From the NCBI GenBank assembly GCA_041905405.1, contig JAYRLC010000013.1, positions 1 to 64,000 on the forward strand: a stretch of DNA of 64,000 bases, written 5' to 3'. The position numbers and the translations under genes are program-made. Positions within the stretch are counted from its first letter, which is position 1; every line of letters starts with the position of its first letter. This DNA comes from RAM1 sp041905405. GTDB lineage: Bacteria > Pseudomonadota > Gammaproteobacteria > Burkholderiales > Burkholderiaceae_C. This document shows positions 8,951-17,717 of the stretch, piece by piece. Below the pieces are notes generated by a model. The model was given only the letters and a program-made list of their open reading frames with translations, was not told where the DNA came from and did no database searches.

Positions 8951-9188
8951 CTTCGCGGCGGGCGGAGTGCGGCGGGGCGATTTCTGCGGTGGCGAGAAGC
9001 ACAGGGGGGAGTGTTGGCGCGCGCAGCGCGCGACGTGCACATGCTCGCCGCGGCTGTCTGAGCGGAATGCAGCGAAGCGCAATGCAGCGAGTTCCGCGGC
9101 GCAACCGACCCCCGAGCATCGCAGCGAAGTTTTTGCCAAGCAAAAACCACCGCAGCATGAGCCCCGCCGCACTCCGCCCGCCGCGAAG
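8951..9188. repeat. 238-bp intergenic element bounded by 28-bp perfect inverted repeats
   Basis: The arms at 8951-8978 and 9161-9188 are exact reverse complements (28 of 28), and pairing resumes a few bases inwards (CTGCGGTGG with CCACCGCAG). Between them are further hairpins, including GTTTTTG-CCAAG-CAAAAAC near 9129-9147 and GCGGAA...TTCCGC around 9060-9095. It fills most of the 407-bp gap between uraH and the GntR gene. No gene was recognised inside. A related core (GTGTYGGCGCGCGCAGCGCGC) occurs at 12776-12798, so this looks like a member of a genomic palindromic repeat family. Confidence 0.8.
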
Positions 9189-9241
9189 CAGCGAGCGCCA
9201 CAAAAGGAGGAAACAGCAAGGCAGTCATAATTAGTCGACAG

Positions 9242-9255
9242 AAGTGTATACACTT
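9242..9255. promoter_or_regulatory. Putative GntR autoregulatory operator
   Basis: AGTGTATACACT at 9243-9254 is a perfect 12-bp palindrome ending 28 bp before the GntR start codon at 9283, placed where a promoter or operator is expected. It shares its core with the sites near 7651 and 19644. Autoregulation is an inference from position. Confidence 0.6.
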
Positions 9256-9282
9256 TTCCGGGAAGCAGCTATCATCCGCCGC

Positions 9283-9942
9283 ATGGAGACCTCCACCACC
9301 AGCCATATCGTCGAATCGCTGACCCGCGCCATCGTCGACCACAAGCTGCAACCCGGCACCAAGCTGGCCGAGCAGAAGCTGGCCGACCACTTCGGCGTGT
9401 CGCGCACGCTGGTGCGCCAGGCGCTGTTCCAGCTGGCGCAGAACCGGCTCATCAAACTGGAGCCCGCGCGCGGTGCTTTTGTAGCGGCGCCCTCCGCCGC
9501 CGAGGCGCGCCAGGTCTTTGCCGTGCGCCGCATGCTCGAAGCCGAAATGACCCGCGCGTTCGTGCGTGAAGTCACCCCCGCCAAAGTCCGCGCGCTCAAG
9601 GACCACGTGGCGCAGGAAAAGGCCGCCGTGCACGACCCGGCCAGCCGCACCGAGCTGCTGGGCGACTTCCACGTGCGCATGGCCGAACTGATGGGCAACG
9701 AAGTGCTGGCGCAGATGCTGGGCGAGCTGATCTCGCGCTGCGCGCTCATCACGCTGATGTACCAGAGCCGCAGCGAGGCCGAACACTCCAACGACGAACA
9801 CGCCGAAATCGTCAAGGCGCTGGCCGCCAAGGACGAGGCGCGCGCCGTGCGGCTCATGAACGAACACCTGCTGCACGTCGAGGAAAGCCTGGCCTTCGAC
9901 CGCACGGTTCCCACGAACGACATAGCGCTTGCGTTGACATGA
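9283..9942 (+). CDS. GntR-family (FadR/FCD) regulator of purine catabolism
   Basis: 219 residues: winged-helix GntR domain at about 5-72 (IVESLTRAIVDHKLQPGTKLAEQKLADHFGVS split here as IVDHKLQPGTKLAEQKLA and FGVSRTLVRQALFQL), then a six-helix FCD effector domain (VRRMLEAEMTRAFV, ELISRCALITLMYQS, EHAEIVKALAAKDEARAVR). FCD domains bind small carboxylates or similar metabolites, often through metal-coordinating His. The start at ATG 9283 is preferred over the more upstream frame opening, which would run through the operator. It overlaps puuE by ATGA and heads the rightward purine operon, so a role as purine-pathway repressor or sensor is likely. Confidence 0.88.
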   Translation: METSTTSHIVESLTRAIVDHKLQPGTKLAEQKLADHFGVSRTLVRQALFQLAQNRLIKLEPARGAFVAAPSAAEARQVFAVRRMLEAEMTRAFVREVTPAKVRALKDHVAQEKAAVHDPASRTELLGDFHVRMAELMGNEVLAQMLGELISRCALITLMYQSRSEAEHSNDEHAEIVKALAAKDEARAVRLMNEHLLHVEESLAFDRTVPTNDIALALT

Positions 9943-10874
9943 CCTACGACACCACCCTGCCCTACCCGCGCGACCTGGTCGGCTACGGCCGCAACCCGCC
10001 GCACGCGCAATGGCCCGGCAACGCCCGCGTGGCGGTCCAGTTCGTGCTGAACTACGAGGAAGGCGGCGAGAACGCCACGCTGCACGGTGACGCCGGCTCG
10101 GAACAGTTCCTGTCCGAAATGTTCAACCCCGCCGCGTTCCCCGACCGGCACATGAGCATGGAAGGCATCTACGAATACGGCTCACGCGCGGGCGTCTGGC
10201 GCATCCTGCGCGAGTTCGAAAAGCGCAATCTGCCGCTCACCGTCTTCGGCGTGAGCATGGCGCTGGAACGCCACCCCGAGCTGACGCGCGCCTTCGTCGA
10301 GCTGGGCCATGAGATCGCCTGCCACGGCTGGCGCTGGATTCACTACCAGAACCTGAGCGAGGACGTCGAGCGCGAGCACATGCGCATCGGCATGGAGATC
10401 ATCAGCAAGCTGACCGGTGAGCGGTCGCTGGGCTGGTACACCGGCCGCGACAGCCCCAACACACGCCGGCTGGTGGCCGACTACGGCGGCTTCGAATACG
10501 ACAGCGACTACTACGGCGACGACCTGCCGTTCTGGATGAAGGTGCAAAAGACCGACGGCACGACCGTGCCGCACCTGGTCGTGCCCTACACGCTGGACAC
10601 CAACGACATGCGCTTCTCGCTGCCGCAGGGCTTTGCGCAGGCCGAGGACTTCTTCATCTACCTGCGCGACAGCTTCGACGCGTTGTACGCCGAGGGTGCG
10701 GAGTCGCCCAGGATGATGAGCGTGGGCATGCACTGCCGCCTGCTCGGAAGGCCAGGGCGCATCGTGGCGCTGCAGAAGTTTCTGGACCACATCGCCAGAC
10801 ATGACCGCGTCTGGGTATGCCGCCGCATCGACATCGCGCGGCACTGGAAACAGACGCATCCCTATCAAGCCTGA
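9939..10874 (+). CDS. puuE: Allantoinase PuuE (polysaccharide deacetylase family)
   Basis: 311 residues, the usual length for PuuE. Typical features are YPRDLVGYGRNPPHAQWPG at the start, QFVLNYEEGGENATLHGD, the GHEIACHGWRWIHYQ metal-site region and TGRDSPNTRRL. PuuE hydrolyses allantoin to allantoate with no relation to the classical amidohydrolase-type allantoinase AllB. The start codon overlaps the GntR stop (ATGA) and the next gene, a UraD/allantoate amidohydrolase fusion, starts 14 bp after its stop, giving a tight operon with consecutive pathway steps. Cytoplasmic. Confidence 0.94.
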   Translation: MTYDTTLPYPRDLVGYGRNPPHAQWPGNARVAVQFVLNYEEGGENATLHGDAGSEQFLSEMFNPAAFPDRHMSMEGIYEYGSRAGVWRILREFEKRNLPLTVFGVSMALERHPELTRAFVELGHEIACHGWRWIHYQNLSEDVEREHMRIGMEIISKLTGERSLGWYTGRDSPNTRRLVADYGGFEYDSDYYGDDLPFWMKVQKTDGTTVPHLVVPYTLDTNDMRFSLPQGFAQAEDFFIYLRDSFDALYAEGAESPRMMSVGMHCRLLGRPGRIVALQKFLDHIARHDRVWVCRRIDIARHWKQTHPYQA

Positions 10875-10888
10875 TTTCAAGGTACGCC

Positions 10889-12664
10889 ATGGCACTCACG
10901 CTGCAACAGATCAACACGGCTTCGGCCGACGAAGCCGCCGCACTGCTGGACGGCCTTTACGAACACTCGCCCTGGGTCGCGCAGGCCGCGCTGGCCCACC
11001 GCCCGTTCCGTTCGCTCGCCCACCTGAAGCATGTGATGGCGAACGTGGTGCGCGACGCAGGCACCGACAAACAGCTCACGCTGATCCGCGCCCACCCCGA
11101 GCTCGCCGGCAAGGCCATGGTCAGCAAGACGCTGACGGCGGAGTCGACCAACGAACAGGGCAAGGCCGGCCTGACCGACTGCACGCCCGATGAGTTCGCG
11201 CGCATCCAGCAGCTGAACGCCGACTACAACGCCAAGTTTGGCTTCCCGTTCATTCTTGCGGTGCGCGGGCCGCGTGGCACGGGGTTGAGCCGCCACGAAA
11301 TCATCGACACGTTCGCGCGCCGCGTGGACAACCACCCCGACTTCGAGCTGGGCGAGGCGCTGCGCAACATCCACCGCATCGTCGAAATCCGCCTGAACGA
11401 CAAGTTCGGCGTGGAGCCTGTGCAGGGCAACCAGGTGTGGGACTGGCAGGAAAAGCTGTCGCAGCACAGCGACACCGGTTTTGGCGAAAAAGGCCAGCTC
11501 ACCGTCACCTACCTGACCGACGCGCACCGCGCCTGCGCACAGCGCATCAGCAGCAACATGCGCGACGCGGGTTTTGACGAAGTGCACATCGACGCCGTGG
11601 GCAACGTGGTGGGCCGGTACAAGGCCGACAGGCCCAATGCGAAAACTCTGATGACCGGCAGCCACTACGACACCGTTCGCAACGGCGGCAAGTACGACGG
11701 GCGGCTGGGCATCTTCACGCCCATGGCCTGCGTGGCCGAGCTGTCGCGCCGGGGCAAGCGCCTGCCGTTCGACTTCGAGGTGATCGCGTTTGCTGAAGAA
11801 GAAGGCCAGCGCTACAAGGCGACCTTCCTCGGCTCGGGGGCACTGATCGGGCAGTTCAACCAGGCCTGGCTCGACCAGAAGGACGCCGACGGCATCACCA
11901 TGCGCGAGGCCATGCAGACCGCCGGCCTGTGCATTGACGACATTCCCAAGCTCAAGCGCAACCCGGCCGATTACCTGGGTTTTGTGGAAGTGCACATCGA
12001 GCAGGGCCCGGTGCTGACGGAGATCGACCTGCCGCTGGGCATCGTGACGTCCATCAACGGCGGCGTGCGTTATCTGTGCGAGGTGATCGGCATGGCCAGC
12101 CACGCCGGCACCACGCCCATGAACCGCCGCCGCGACGCGCTGTCGGCCGTGGCCGAGCTGTCGCTGTACATCGAGCAACGCGCGGCGCGCGACGGCGACT
12201 CGGTGGGCACCATCGGCATCTGCACGGTGCCGGGCGGCTCCACCAACGTGGTGCCGGGCCGCTGCCAGTTCACGCTGGACCTGCGCGCACCCAACGACCC
12301 GCAGCGCGACGCCATGGTGACCGACGTGCTGGCCGAGCTGGCCCGCATCTGCGAGCAGCGCGGCCTGCGCCACACGACCGAAGTGACCATGAAGGCCGCC
12401 GCCGCGCCCAGTGCGCCCGCCTGGCAGCAGCGCTGGGAACGCGCCGTGGACAGCCTGGGCGTGCCGCTGTACCGCATGCCCAGCGGCGCCGGCCACGACG
12501 CCATGAAGCTGCACGAGGTGATGCCCCAGGCCATGCTGTTCGTGCGCGGGCAGAACGCGGGGATCAGCCACAACCCGCTGGAGTCGACGACCAGTGATGA
12601 CATGCAGCTGGCGGTGGAGGCTTTCATGTCTTTGCTTGAGAACCTGGCTGCGGAGTCGGCGTGA
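10889..12664 (+). CDS. Fusion: OHCU decarboxylase (UraD) + allantoate amidohydrolase
   Basis: 591 residues. Residues 1-170 are a UraD domain with the catalytic HPELAGKA (His about 69) and PFILAVRG; it decarboxylates OHCU to S-allantoin. Residues about 185-591 are an M20-type allantoate amidohydrolase/N-carbamoylase: TGSHYDTVRNGGKYDG (metal His and bridging Asp), AEEEGQRY, VHIEQGPVL, and SGAGHDAM near the end. It opens allantoate to release ammonia and CO2 towards ureidoglycolate. The two activities flank the PuuE step, so one chain carries the steps before and after allantoinase. The start at ATG 10889 is set by the UraD N-terminus (MALTLQQIN). The linker at about 172-185 shows no break in reading frame, so the fusion is real in this sequence. 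Confidence 0.93.
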   Translation: MALTLQQINTASADEAAALLDGLYEHSPWVAQAALAHRPFRSLAHLKHVMANVVRDAGTDKQLTLIRAHPELAGKAMVSKTLTAESTNEQGKAGLTDCTPDEFARIQQLNADYNAKFGFPFILAVRGPRGTGLSRHEIIDTFARRVDNHPDFELGEALRNIHRIVEIRLNDKFGVEPVQGNQVWDWQEKLSQHSDTGFGEKGQLTVTYLTDAHRACAQRISSNMRDAGFDEVHIDAVGNVVGRYKADRPNAKTLMTGSHYDTVRNGGKYDGRLGIFTPMACVAELSRRGKRLPFDFEVIAFAEEEGQRYKATFLGSGALIGQFNQAWLDQKDADGITMREAMQTAGLCIDDIPKLKRNPADYLGFVEVHIEQGPVLTEIDLPLGIVTSINGGVRYLCEVIGMASHAGTTPMNRRRDALSAVAELSLYIEQRAARDGDSVGTIGICTVPGGSTNVVPGRCQFTLDLRAPNDPQRDAMVTDVLAELARICEQRGLRHTTEVTMKAAAAPSAPAWQQRWERAVDSLGVPLYRMPSGAGHDAMKLHEVMPQAMLFVRGQNAGISHNPLESTTSDDMQLAVEAFMSLLENLAAESA

Positions 12665-12775
12665 ACCCCGGACCCCGTCACGCCACTGGGGGCGCGCCAA
12701 CAGCATCACTGCAAATCTGCGCCTGCGGGCACACCGCCCTGGGGGCGCCTCTGTGACGCCGAGCAGCGCAAGGGT

Positions 12776-12798
12776 GAGTGTCGGCGCGCGCAGCGCGC
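12776..12798. repeat. Second copy of GC-rich repeat core
   Basis: GTGTCGGCGCGCGCAGCGCGC matches 9011-9031 with one mismatch and is surrounded by partly similar sequence. It lies in the 218-bp gap between the fusion gene and the M20 gene; nothing else was recognised in that gap. Confidence 0.6.
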
Positions 12799-12882
12799 TT
12801 CGTGCTCTGACTTGCCGCGAAGCAATGGCCTGAAGAACACGCAACCAGAACCCGATTCAACGAAACGCAGAAGCCAAGCGAC

Positions 12883-14130
12883 ATGACCGACTACACCGCC
12901 CTCGACACCTGGATCGACACCCACTTCGACGAACAGGTGAAGTTCCTGCAGGAACTGATCCGCGTGCCCACCGACACACCGCCCGGCAACAACGCACCGC
13001 ACGCCGACCGCGCGGCCGAACTGCTCAAGGCCATGGGACTGGAGGCCGAGAAGCACGTGGTGCCGGCCGACGAGGTCAAGGCCGCGGGCCTTCAGACCAT
13101 CACCAACCTGATCGTGCGCCGCAAGTTCGGCAGCGCGGGCAAGACCATCGCGCTCAACGCGCATGGCGACGTGGTGCCGCCCGGCGACGGCTGGACGCAC
13201 GACCCGTATGGCGGTGAAGTGGCCGACGGCCGCATCTACGGCCGTGCGGCCGCCGTGAGCAAGTGCGACTTCTCGACCTTCACGTTTGCGCTGCGCGCAC
13301 TGGAAGCCGTAGCCAAGCCGGCCAAAGGCGGCGTGGAACTGCACTTCACCTACGACGAGGAATTCGGCGGCGAAGTCGGCCCCGGCTGGCTGCTGAAGAA
13401 AGGGCTGACGAAACCCGACCTGATGATCGCGGCCGGCTTCAGCTACCAGGTCGTGGTGGCGCACAACGGCTGCCTGCAGATGGAAGTGACCGTGCATGGC
13501 GAGATGAGCCACGCGGCCATCCCCGACAGCGGCGTGGACGCGCTGCAGGGCGCGACGCACATCCTGAATGCGCTGTACGCGCTGAACGCCGACTACAAGA
13601 AGGTTACTTCCAAAGTCAACGGCATCACGCACCCGTACCTGAACGTGGGCCTGATCAACGGCGGCACCAACACCAACGTGATTCCCGGCAAGGTTGTGCT
13701 CAAGCTGGACCGCCGCATGATCCCCGAGGAAGACCCGGCGCAGGTCGAGGCTTCTCTTCGCTCAACCATCGAGCAGGCCGCGAAGTCGTTCAACCCGCCG
13801 CGCGGCGGCAACGGCATCCGCGTGGACATCAAGCGCATGCTGCTGGCGCGCGCCATGGTGCCGCTGGCCGGCAACCAGCCATTGGTCGCGGCCATCCAGC
13901 AGCACGGCGAACAGGTGTTCGGCGAGCCCATCCCCGCTGTCGGCACGCCGCTGTACACCGACGTGCGCCTGTACGTCGAGCAGGGCATCCCCGGTGTGAT
14001 CTACGGCGCGGGGCCGCGCACCGTGCTCGAATCCAATGCCAAGCGCGCCGACGAGAACCTGGCGCTTGATGATCTGAAGCGCGCCACCAAGGTCATCGCG
14101 CGCACGCTGGCTGACCTGCTGATGGGCTGA
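12883..14130 (+). CDS. M20-family metallohydrolase (ArgE/DapE-like), purine operon
   Basis: 415 residues. M20 features are ALNAHGDVVPPGDGWTHDPY (first metal His and nearby Asp, about residues 90-110), YDEEFGGEVGPG (Glu pair), a dimerisation domain with HGEMSHAAIPDSG, and a C-terminal PLYTDVRLYVEQGIPGVIYGAGP. The stretch that normally reads GRGxxDMK is here GRAAAVSKCDF, so the bridging Asp is displaced by three residues. The family removes acyl or carbamoyl groups from amino-acid-like substrates. Placement right after allantoate amidohydrolase makes ureidoglycine or ureidoglycolate hydrolysis a plausible job, but this is inference from context. Confidence 0.82.
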   Translation: MTDYTALDTWIDTHFDEQVKFLQELIRVPTDTPPGNNAPHADRAAELLKAMGLEAEKHVVPADEVKAAGLQTITNLIVRRKFGSAGKTIALNAHGDVVPPGDGWTHDPYGGEVADGRIYGRAAAVSKCDFSTFTFALRALEAVAKPAKGGVELHFTYDEEFGGEVGPGWLLKKGLTKPDLMIAAGFSYQVVVAHNGCLQMEVTVHGEMSHAAIPDSGVDALQGATHILNALYALNADYKKVTSKVNGITHPYLNVGLINGGTNTNVIPGKVVLKLDRRMIPEEDPAQVEASLRSTIEQAAKSFNPPRGGNGIRVDIKRMLLARAMVPLAGNQPLVAAIQQHGEQVFGEPIPAVGTPLYTDVRLYVEQGIPGVIYGAGPRTVLESNAKRADENLALDDLKRATKVIARTLADLLMG

Positions 14131-14141
14131 CAGACGGATGT

Positions 14142-14171
14142 GCGGGGTGCGGCCGCACAGCCGCACCCCGC
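14142..14171. terminator. Hairpin between convergent genes
   Basis: A perfect 12-bp stem (GCGGGGTGCGGC at 14142-14153 with its complement at 14160-14171) and a 6-base loop lie between the M20 gene and the convergent TPR lipoprotein gene. There is no clear T-run on either side, so it may be a weak bidirectional terminator. Confidence 0.5.
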
Positions 14172-14181
14172 CCCCTCAGCG

Positions 14182-15408
14182 TCACTTGCAAAGAAACTTG
14201 TTGTGCCGCTCCAGCACGGCGCAGTACTCGGCCTGACGCTTGCGCAACGCGGCCAGATCGGGGTCGGCCGTGGGGCCCAGCTTCAGCGCATCAATCTGCA
14301 CGTTGTCTGACCTGGCAAAACCCAGCTTCAGCGCCTGGTCGAGCGCGTCCAGGCCGCGATCGGGCTCCTGCCGCACGGCATAGTACGCCGCCAGGTTGTA
14401 GTGCCAGACCGGGTTCGTCGGCTCCAACGCAATCGCTTTGTTCAGGTCGTCCAGCGCGCGGCCGTAGCTCTTGAGCTTCATATTGGCGACGCCGCGGTTG
14501 GCGAATGCCGCCGGATAAGCAGGGTGCTGCTCGATGGCGGAGGTGAACTCTTTCAAGGAAAGCTCAAGCTTGTCCTGATGCACCAGCGTCATGCCGCGGT
14601 CGAAGGCACGCTGGGCGTTGGCGTTGGGTGGAGACGTCCTTGGCGCCGACGTTGACGCCACCGGCGTGATGTCCTTACTGACCACAGCGGGCGAGTCCAC
14701 GGACGGCCGGCCTGTAGCGCTGTACTTGCCCGCCATGCCCAACAAGACCACGACCGGGGCGGCGCTGCCCACGTCCGCCGGCAACTCGCACAGCAGGTCG
14801 TGGACTTGCTTGCGATACGCCTGCGCGTCCGCGAAGGCCACCGGCGCCTGAGGCGACTGGGTCGCCTGGGGTGTTTGAGGAGACTGCGCCTCGGCCTTCG
14901 GCGCGACAGCCTCATCGTCCTTGTACAAGACCACACCCTGACGACCCGCCAGCTTGCGCGCCGCCTGTGTGTAGTCGGCAGTTTCCGCAGAAGCGGCGGT
15001 CAACGTTGCCGGCAACTGGTAGGCGGCCAGCCTCTTCACAGCCGCTTCGTCGAGTTCGGACAACGCGGGCTTTTGCCCAAGCGCCGACTGCACGGCGTTC
15101 TGCGTTTCCTTGACGAATTCTGTTTTGTCGAAGAAGCCCAGGTCCGTGGGCTTGGGAACGTCCGCCAACAGTTCTTGCGGGGTAATGACCGACAACTTGG
15201 GCAGCCAGATGGCGGGTTTGCACTTGCCGCTGGCCTGGAACGGCCGGACCAGTTCGTTCGATGCGGTCGAGCCGATCGCCGACTGCAGCGCCTGCCGGTC
15301 CGTTCCCACAACCACGACCTGGTATTGCCGCAACTCGGCTTCGGGCGCCTGCGAGCATCCCATGCCCACCAGCGCCGCCGCCAATGCCACCCCTGTCAAT
15401 GCTTTCAT
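14182..15408 (-). CDS. TPR-repeat lipoprotein of the caspase operon
   Basis: 408 residues from ATG 15408, preceded by a strong AGGAGG. Lipoprotein signal peptide with lipobox VGMG-C near residue 18. An N-terminal domain of about 220 residues is not recognised (contains VVVVGTDRQALQSAIGSTAS). A low-complexity Pro/Gln linker (SPQTPQATQSPQAP) and a Ser/Pro segment follow. The C-terminus (about 270-385) has three TPR-like helices pairs: AQRAFDRGMTLVHQDKLELSL, YPAAFANRGVANMKLKSYGR, NPVWHYNLAAYYAVRQEPD. TPRs mediate protein contacts, so this is probably a membrane-anchored scaffold. Its start overlaps the stop of the membrane-protein gene (ATGA); it is the last gene of the operon. Confidence 0.8.
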   Translation of the reverse strand: MKALTGVALAAALVGMGCSQAPEAELRQYQVVVVGTDRQALQSAIGSTASNELVRPFQASGKCKPAIWLPKLSVITPQELLADVPKPTDLGFFDKTEFVKETQNAVQSALGQKPALSELDEAAVKRLAAYQLPATLTAASAETADYTQAARKLAGRQGVVLYKDDEAVAPKAEAQSPQTPQATQSPQAPVAFADAQAYRKQVHDLLCELPADVGSAAPVVVLLGMAGKYSATGRPSVDSPAVVSKDITPVASTSAPRTSPPNANAQRAFDRGMTLVHQDKLELSLKEFTSAIEQHPAYPAAFANRGVANMKLKSYGRALDDLNKAIALEPTNPVWHYNLAAYYAVRQEPDRGLDALDQALKLGFARSDNVQIDALKLGPTADPDLAALRKRQAEYCAVLERHNKFLCK

Positions 15409-16397
15409 GCCTTGCCTCCTTCCTGACCTGTATGCACCAAGCCCAGCTGGTAAACCATGCACCGCAGCGCAATGGCCTGGCGGGCCTCATTGGCGCCCAT
15501 GCCGACCGGCGCCAGCAACTGGCGCACTTCGTCGTCCATCAGCACGCCGCGGCAGCGTAGTTCGTAGCGGCCGGGCGTCGTCGTGCCGTCGGCATGCTTC
15601 TGGAACGGCGCCAGTGTCACGATCTCGTGCACAACCTTGCCGGCCCGCATGACAGGCGGAATCCCTTCGGCGCGAACGCCTTCGCCATTGACTTCGAACT
15701 GCTGCGCGTTCTCGACACCGAAGGTCTTGTCGACGTGGCCAGCGATCAGCGCCTTCTGGTATTTGCTGACATCGCGGTTCCACCAGAAATTGGCCAGCAC
15801 CGCCGAGAGCCAGTACCCCGTGCGCGTCAGGTGGATGTAGGCCACCACCACGTACGACACGATCACCAGCAACAGGCCGGTATCGATGCGAAAGCCTTTC
15901 AGGCCGGCATAGGCGATCACCTTCGCAAAGCAGAACACCACGATGCCTACGGCCGGCAGCACCGCGAGCCATTTGCGCCGTTTGATCACGGCCTCTTTCT
16001 CGAGCACCCAGGCATTGCGGTCTTCCTGGCCCATGCCTGCGAAATTCCCCAGGCCCGCCTGCGCCTCAATGGCTTCGGCCCGCAGCATTGTCGATTTTCC
16101 GGCAATCAATGCATGCAACCAGATCGCCAATGCGCAGTCCAGAATGATGGCCAGCAACATGCCGGACAGCGCATAGGAAAAAGGCAGCCGGTACATCAGG
16201 ATGGCGCCCAGACCGATCACCTCCAGCGCGATGCAGATGGCAAAGAACAGCGAGTCCCAGCCGAAGTCGTCGCACCCGATCAGCCCGGGCTTGACAGCGG
16301 TGCCAATACGGATGTCGGACTTGCGGGTCAGCAGACACCGCTTGATGGTTTCGGGGCTGGGCTTGAAGAAAGCGAATTCGTCAGGGCGTTTCAGCAT
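15405..16397 (-). CDS. Inner membrane protein of the caspase operon, unknown
   Basis: 330 residues. A short cytoplasmic-like N-terminus is followed by four likely transmembrane helices (about 50-70 FFAICIALEVIGLGAILMY, 76-98, 142-165 VLPAVGIVVFCFAKVIAYAGL, 172-192), with a central loop containing MLRAEAIEAQAGLGNFAG and a soluble C-terminal third. I do not recognise a family. It sits between the caspase gene (27-bp gap) and the TPR lipoprotein gene (ATGA overlap), so it is part of a co-expressed envelope-associated set. A scaffold or anchor function is a guess. Confidence 0.7.
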   Translation of the reverse strand: MLKRPDEFAFFKPSPETIKRCLLTRKSDIRIGTAVKPGLIGCDDFGWDSLFFAICIALEVIGLGAILMYRLPFSYALSGMLLAIILDCALAIWLHALIAGKSTMLRAEAIEAQAGLGNFAGMGQEDRNAWVLEKEAVIKRRKWLAVLPAVGIVVFCFAKVIAYAGLKGFRIDTGLLLVIVSYVVVAYIHLTRTGYWLSAVLANFWWNRDVSKYQKALIAGHVDKTFGVENAQQFEVNGEGVRAEGIPPVMRAGKVVHEIVTLAPFQKHADGTTTPGRYELRCRGVLMDDEVRQLLAPVGMGANEARQAIALRCMVYQLGLVHTGQEGGKA

Positions 16398-16424
16398 AAG
16401 GATGACCGTTGAAGGGGTTCGGCA

Positions 16425-17717
16425 TCAGAACGCCATCGCCCAGTTGGCGTGGGTACTGAACACATTGGGGGTCTGGGGCGCCTGCTTTTCGAGCAGGACT
16501 TCGCCCGGCACGACGCGGCGCGAATAGGCAAAGGCGTCGCGCAGATTGCCCGTGGCACGCAGGCCGCGAACGAAGTAATGGGTGAAAAAGCTGGCGCGCA
16601 GTGTTTTCGATTCCCACGACTTCTCGTCGGGACCGCTGGCCGTGATCAGCACGCGGCCCCAGCCGGGCTCGTTGCGCGCGGCCCCGGCCGTCGCGGTAAA
16701 CAGCTGGTCGTCGCGCATCAGGTCCTTGCCGCCGACCATGCGCACCACGGCCTCACGCCGCAACCCGTGTACCTCGTTGCGCGCCTGCAGGCTGGCGTCG
16801 CGCGTCGCGTAGCCCGGAACGTCGGCGAACGCGGCGGCGCTGTAGCAGGTGTCCAGGATGATGACGAGCCGGCGGGCCTTGACGTTCTGCACGAAGCGCG
16901 TCAGGCGCGCACCCGGTACCGAGGTCTTGCGCAACTGGCTGCCCGTGGGCCGGTCGACGACCGTGTCGTGGGTGACGACGGCCATGAGCCCTTCGGAGTC
17001 GGGCGACGAACCGTGCGTGCTGGCAAAGAACACCACCAGGTCGTCAGGCTCGGCCTGCGCCTCGACCCGGTCCAGCCAGGCCAGCACGCTCTGCGACGTG
17101 GCCTGCTGGTCCACCAGCAGCTGCGCATCGCGCGGATCGAACCGGCCGCCGGCGGGGTCCACCAGGAACGCATGGAACGCGCGGGCGTCACCGGCTGCGA
17201 ATTCCAGCGCGTCGACCCCGCGCTGCTGGAACCTGCCCACGCCCATCACCATGGCATGGCGCTTGCGGATCGGGCCGGGTGCAGCATCGCTTGATGGCGC
17301 CGGCGCCACACCCGTCGAGCCCGGCGGCGTTGTGGCGCCCGGTTTGACCTTGGCAAACAGCTCGCCTAGTGCGGTTTGCGATCCCCGTTGCAGGTTGGTC
17401 AACCGGATGTTGTCGGGCGTGACCATTGACGTCCAGCGCACGCCCACCACCGACTGCAGGATGGAATGCGCAATCTCGACCTCTTCGCGGTCCTCGTACT
17501 GACCCTGCAGCGCCACACGGCCATAGCGATCCAGGGCTACACCGGCGCGCGGCAGACCGTAGCGCGTGAACAGCTCGCGGACCTGGTTGAGGTGCTGGGC
17601 GCGGACGGGGCTGTCCAAGGTCAAGGCGCCCTGCTGTGACCCGGCCGGCGCGGGCAACAGCAGGCCAGCCAATGTCATTGTCAGCGCAGCCGCCGCCTTG
17701 ACGAACACAGGCGTCAC
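16425..17717 (-). CDS. Exported caspase-like protease (peptidase C14)
   Basis: 430 residues from a GTG start that overlaps the previous stop (GTGA). A Sec signal peptide (about 1-27, ending PAPAGS-QQG) implies a periplasmic protein. Residues 40-110 resemble a BON-type domain (VALDRYGRVALQGQYEDREE). The caspase fold spans about 150-400: HAMVMGVGRFQ, catalytic His235 in FFASTHGSS, and catalytic Cys291 in IILDTCYSAA. Caspase/metacaspase homologues cleave after Arg, Lys or Asp depending on subgroup; specificity is not readable here. Surrounding genes (DUF4384, SH3 lipoprotein, membrane protein, TPR lipoprotein) form one operon. The His-Cys dyad is intact, so it should be active. Confidence 0.88.
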   Translation of the reverse strand: MTPVFVKAAAALTMTLAGLLLPAPAGSQQGALTLDSPVRAQHLNQVRELFTRYGLPRAGVALDRYGRVALQGQYEDREEVEIAHSILQSVVGVRWTSMVTPDNIRLTNLQRGSQTALGELFAKVKPGATTPPGSTGVAPAPSSDAAPGPIRKRHAMVMGVGRFQQRGVDALEFAAGDARAFHAFLVDPAGGRFDPRDAQLLVDQQATSQSVLAWLDRVEAQAEPDDLVVFFASTHGSSPDSEGLMAVVTHDTVVDRPTGSQLRKTSVPGARLTRFVQNVKARRLVIILDTCYSAAAFADVPGYATRDASLQARNEVHGLRREAVVRMVGGKDLMRDDQLFTATAGAARNEPGWGRVLITASGPDEKSWESKTLRASFFTHYFVRGLRATGNLRDAFAYSRRVVPGEVLLEKQAPQTPNVFSTHANWAMAF

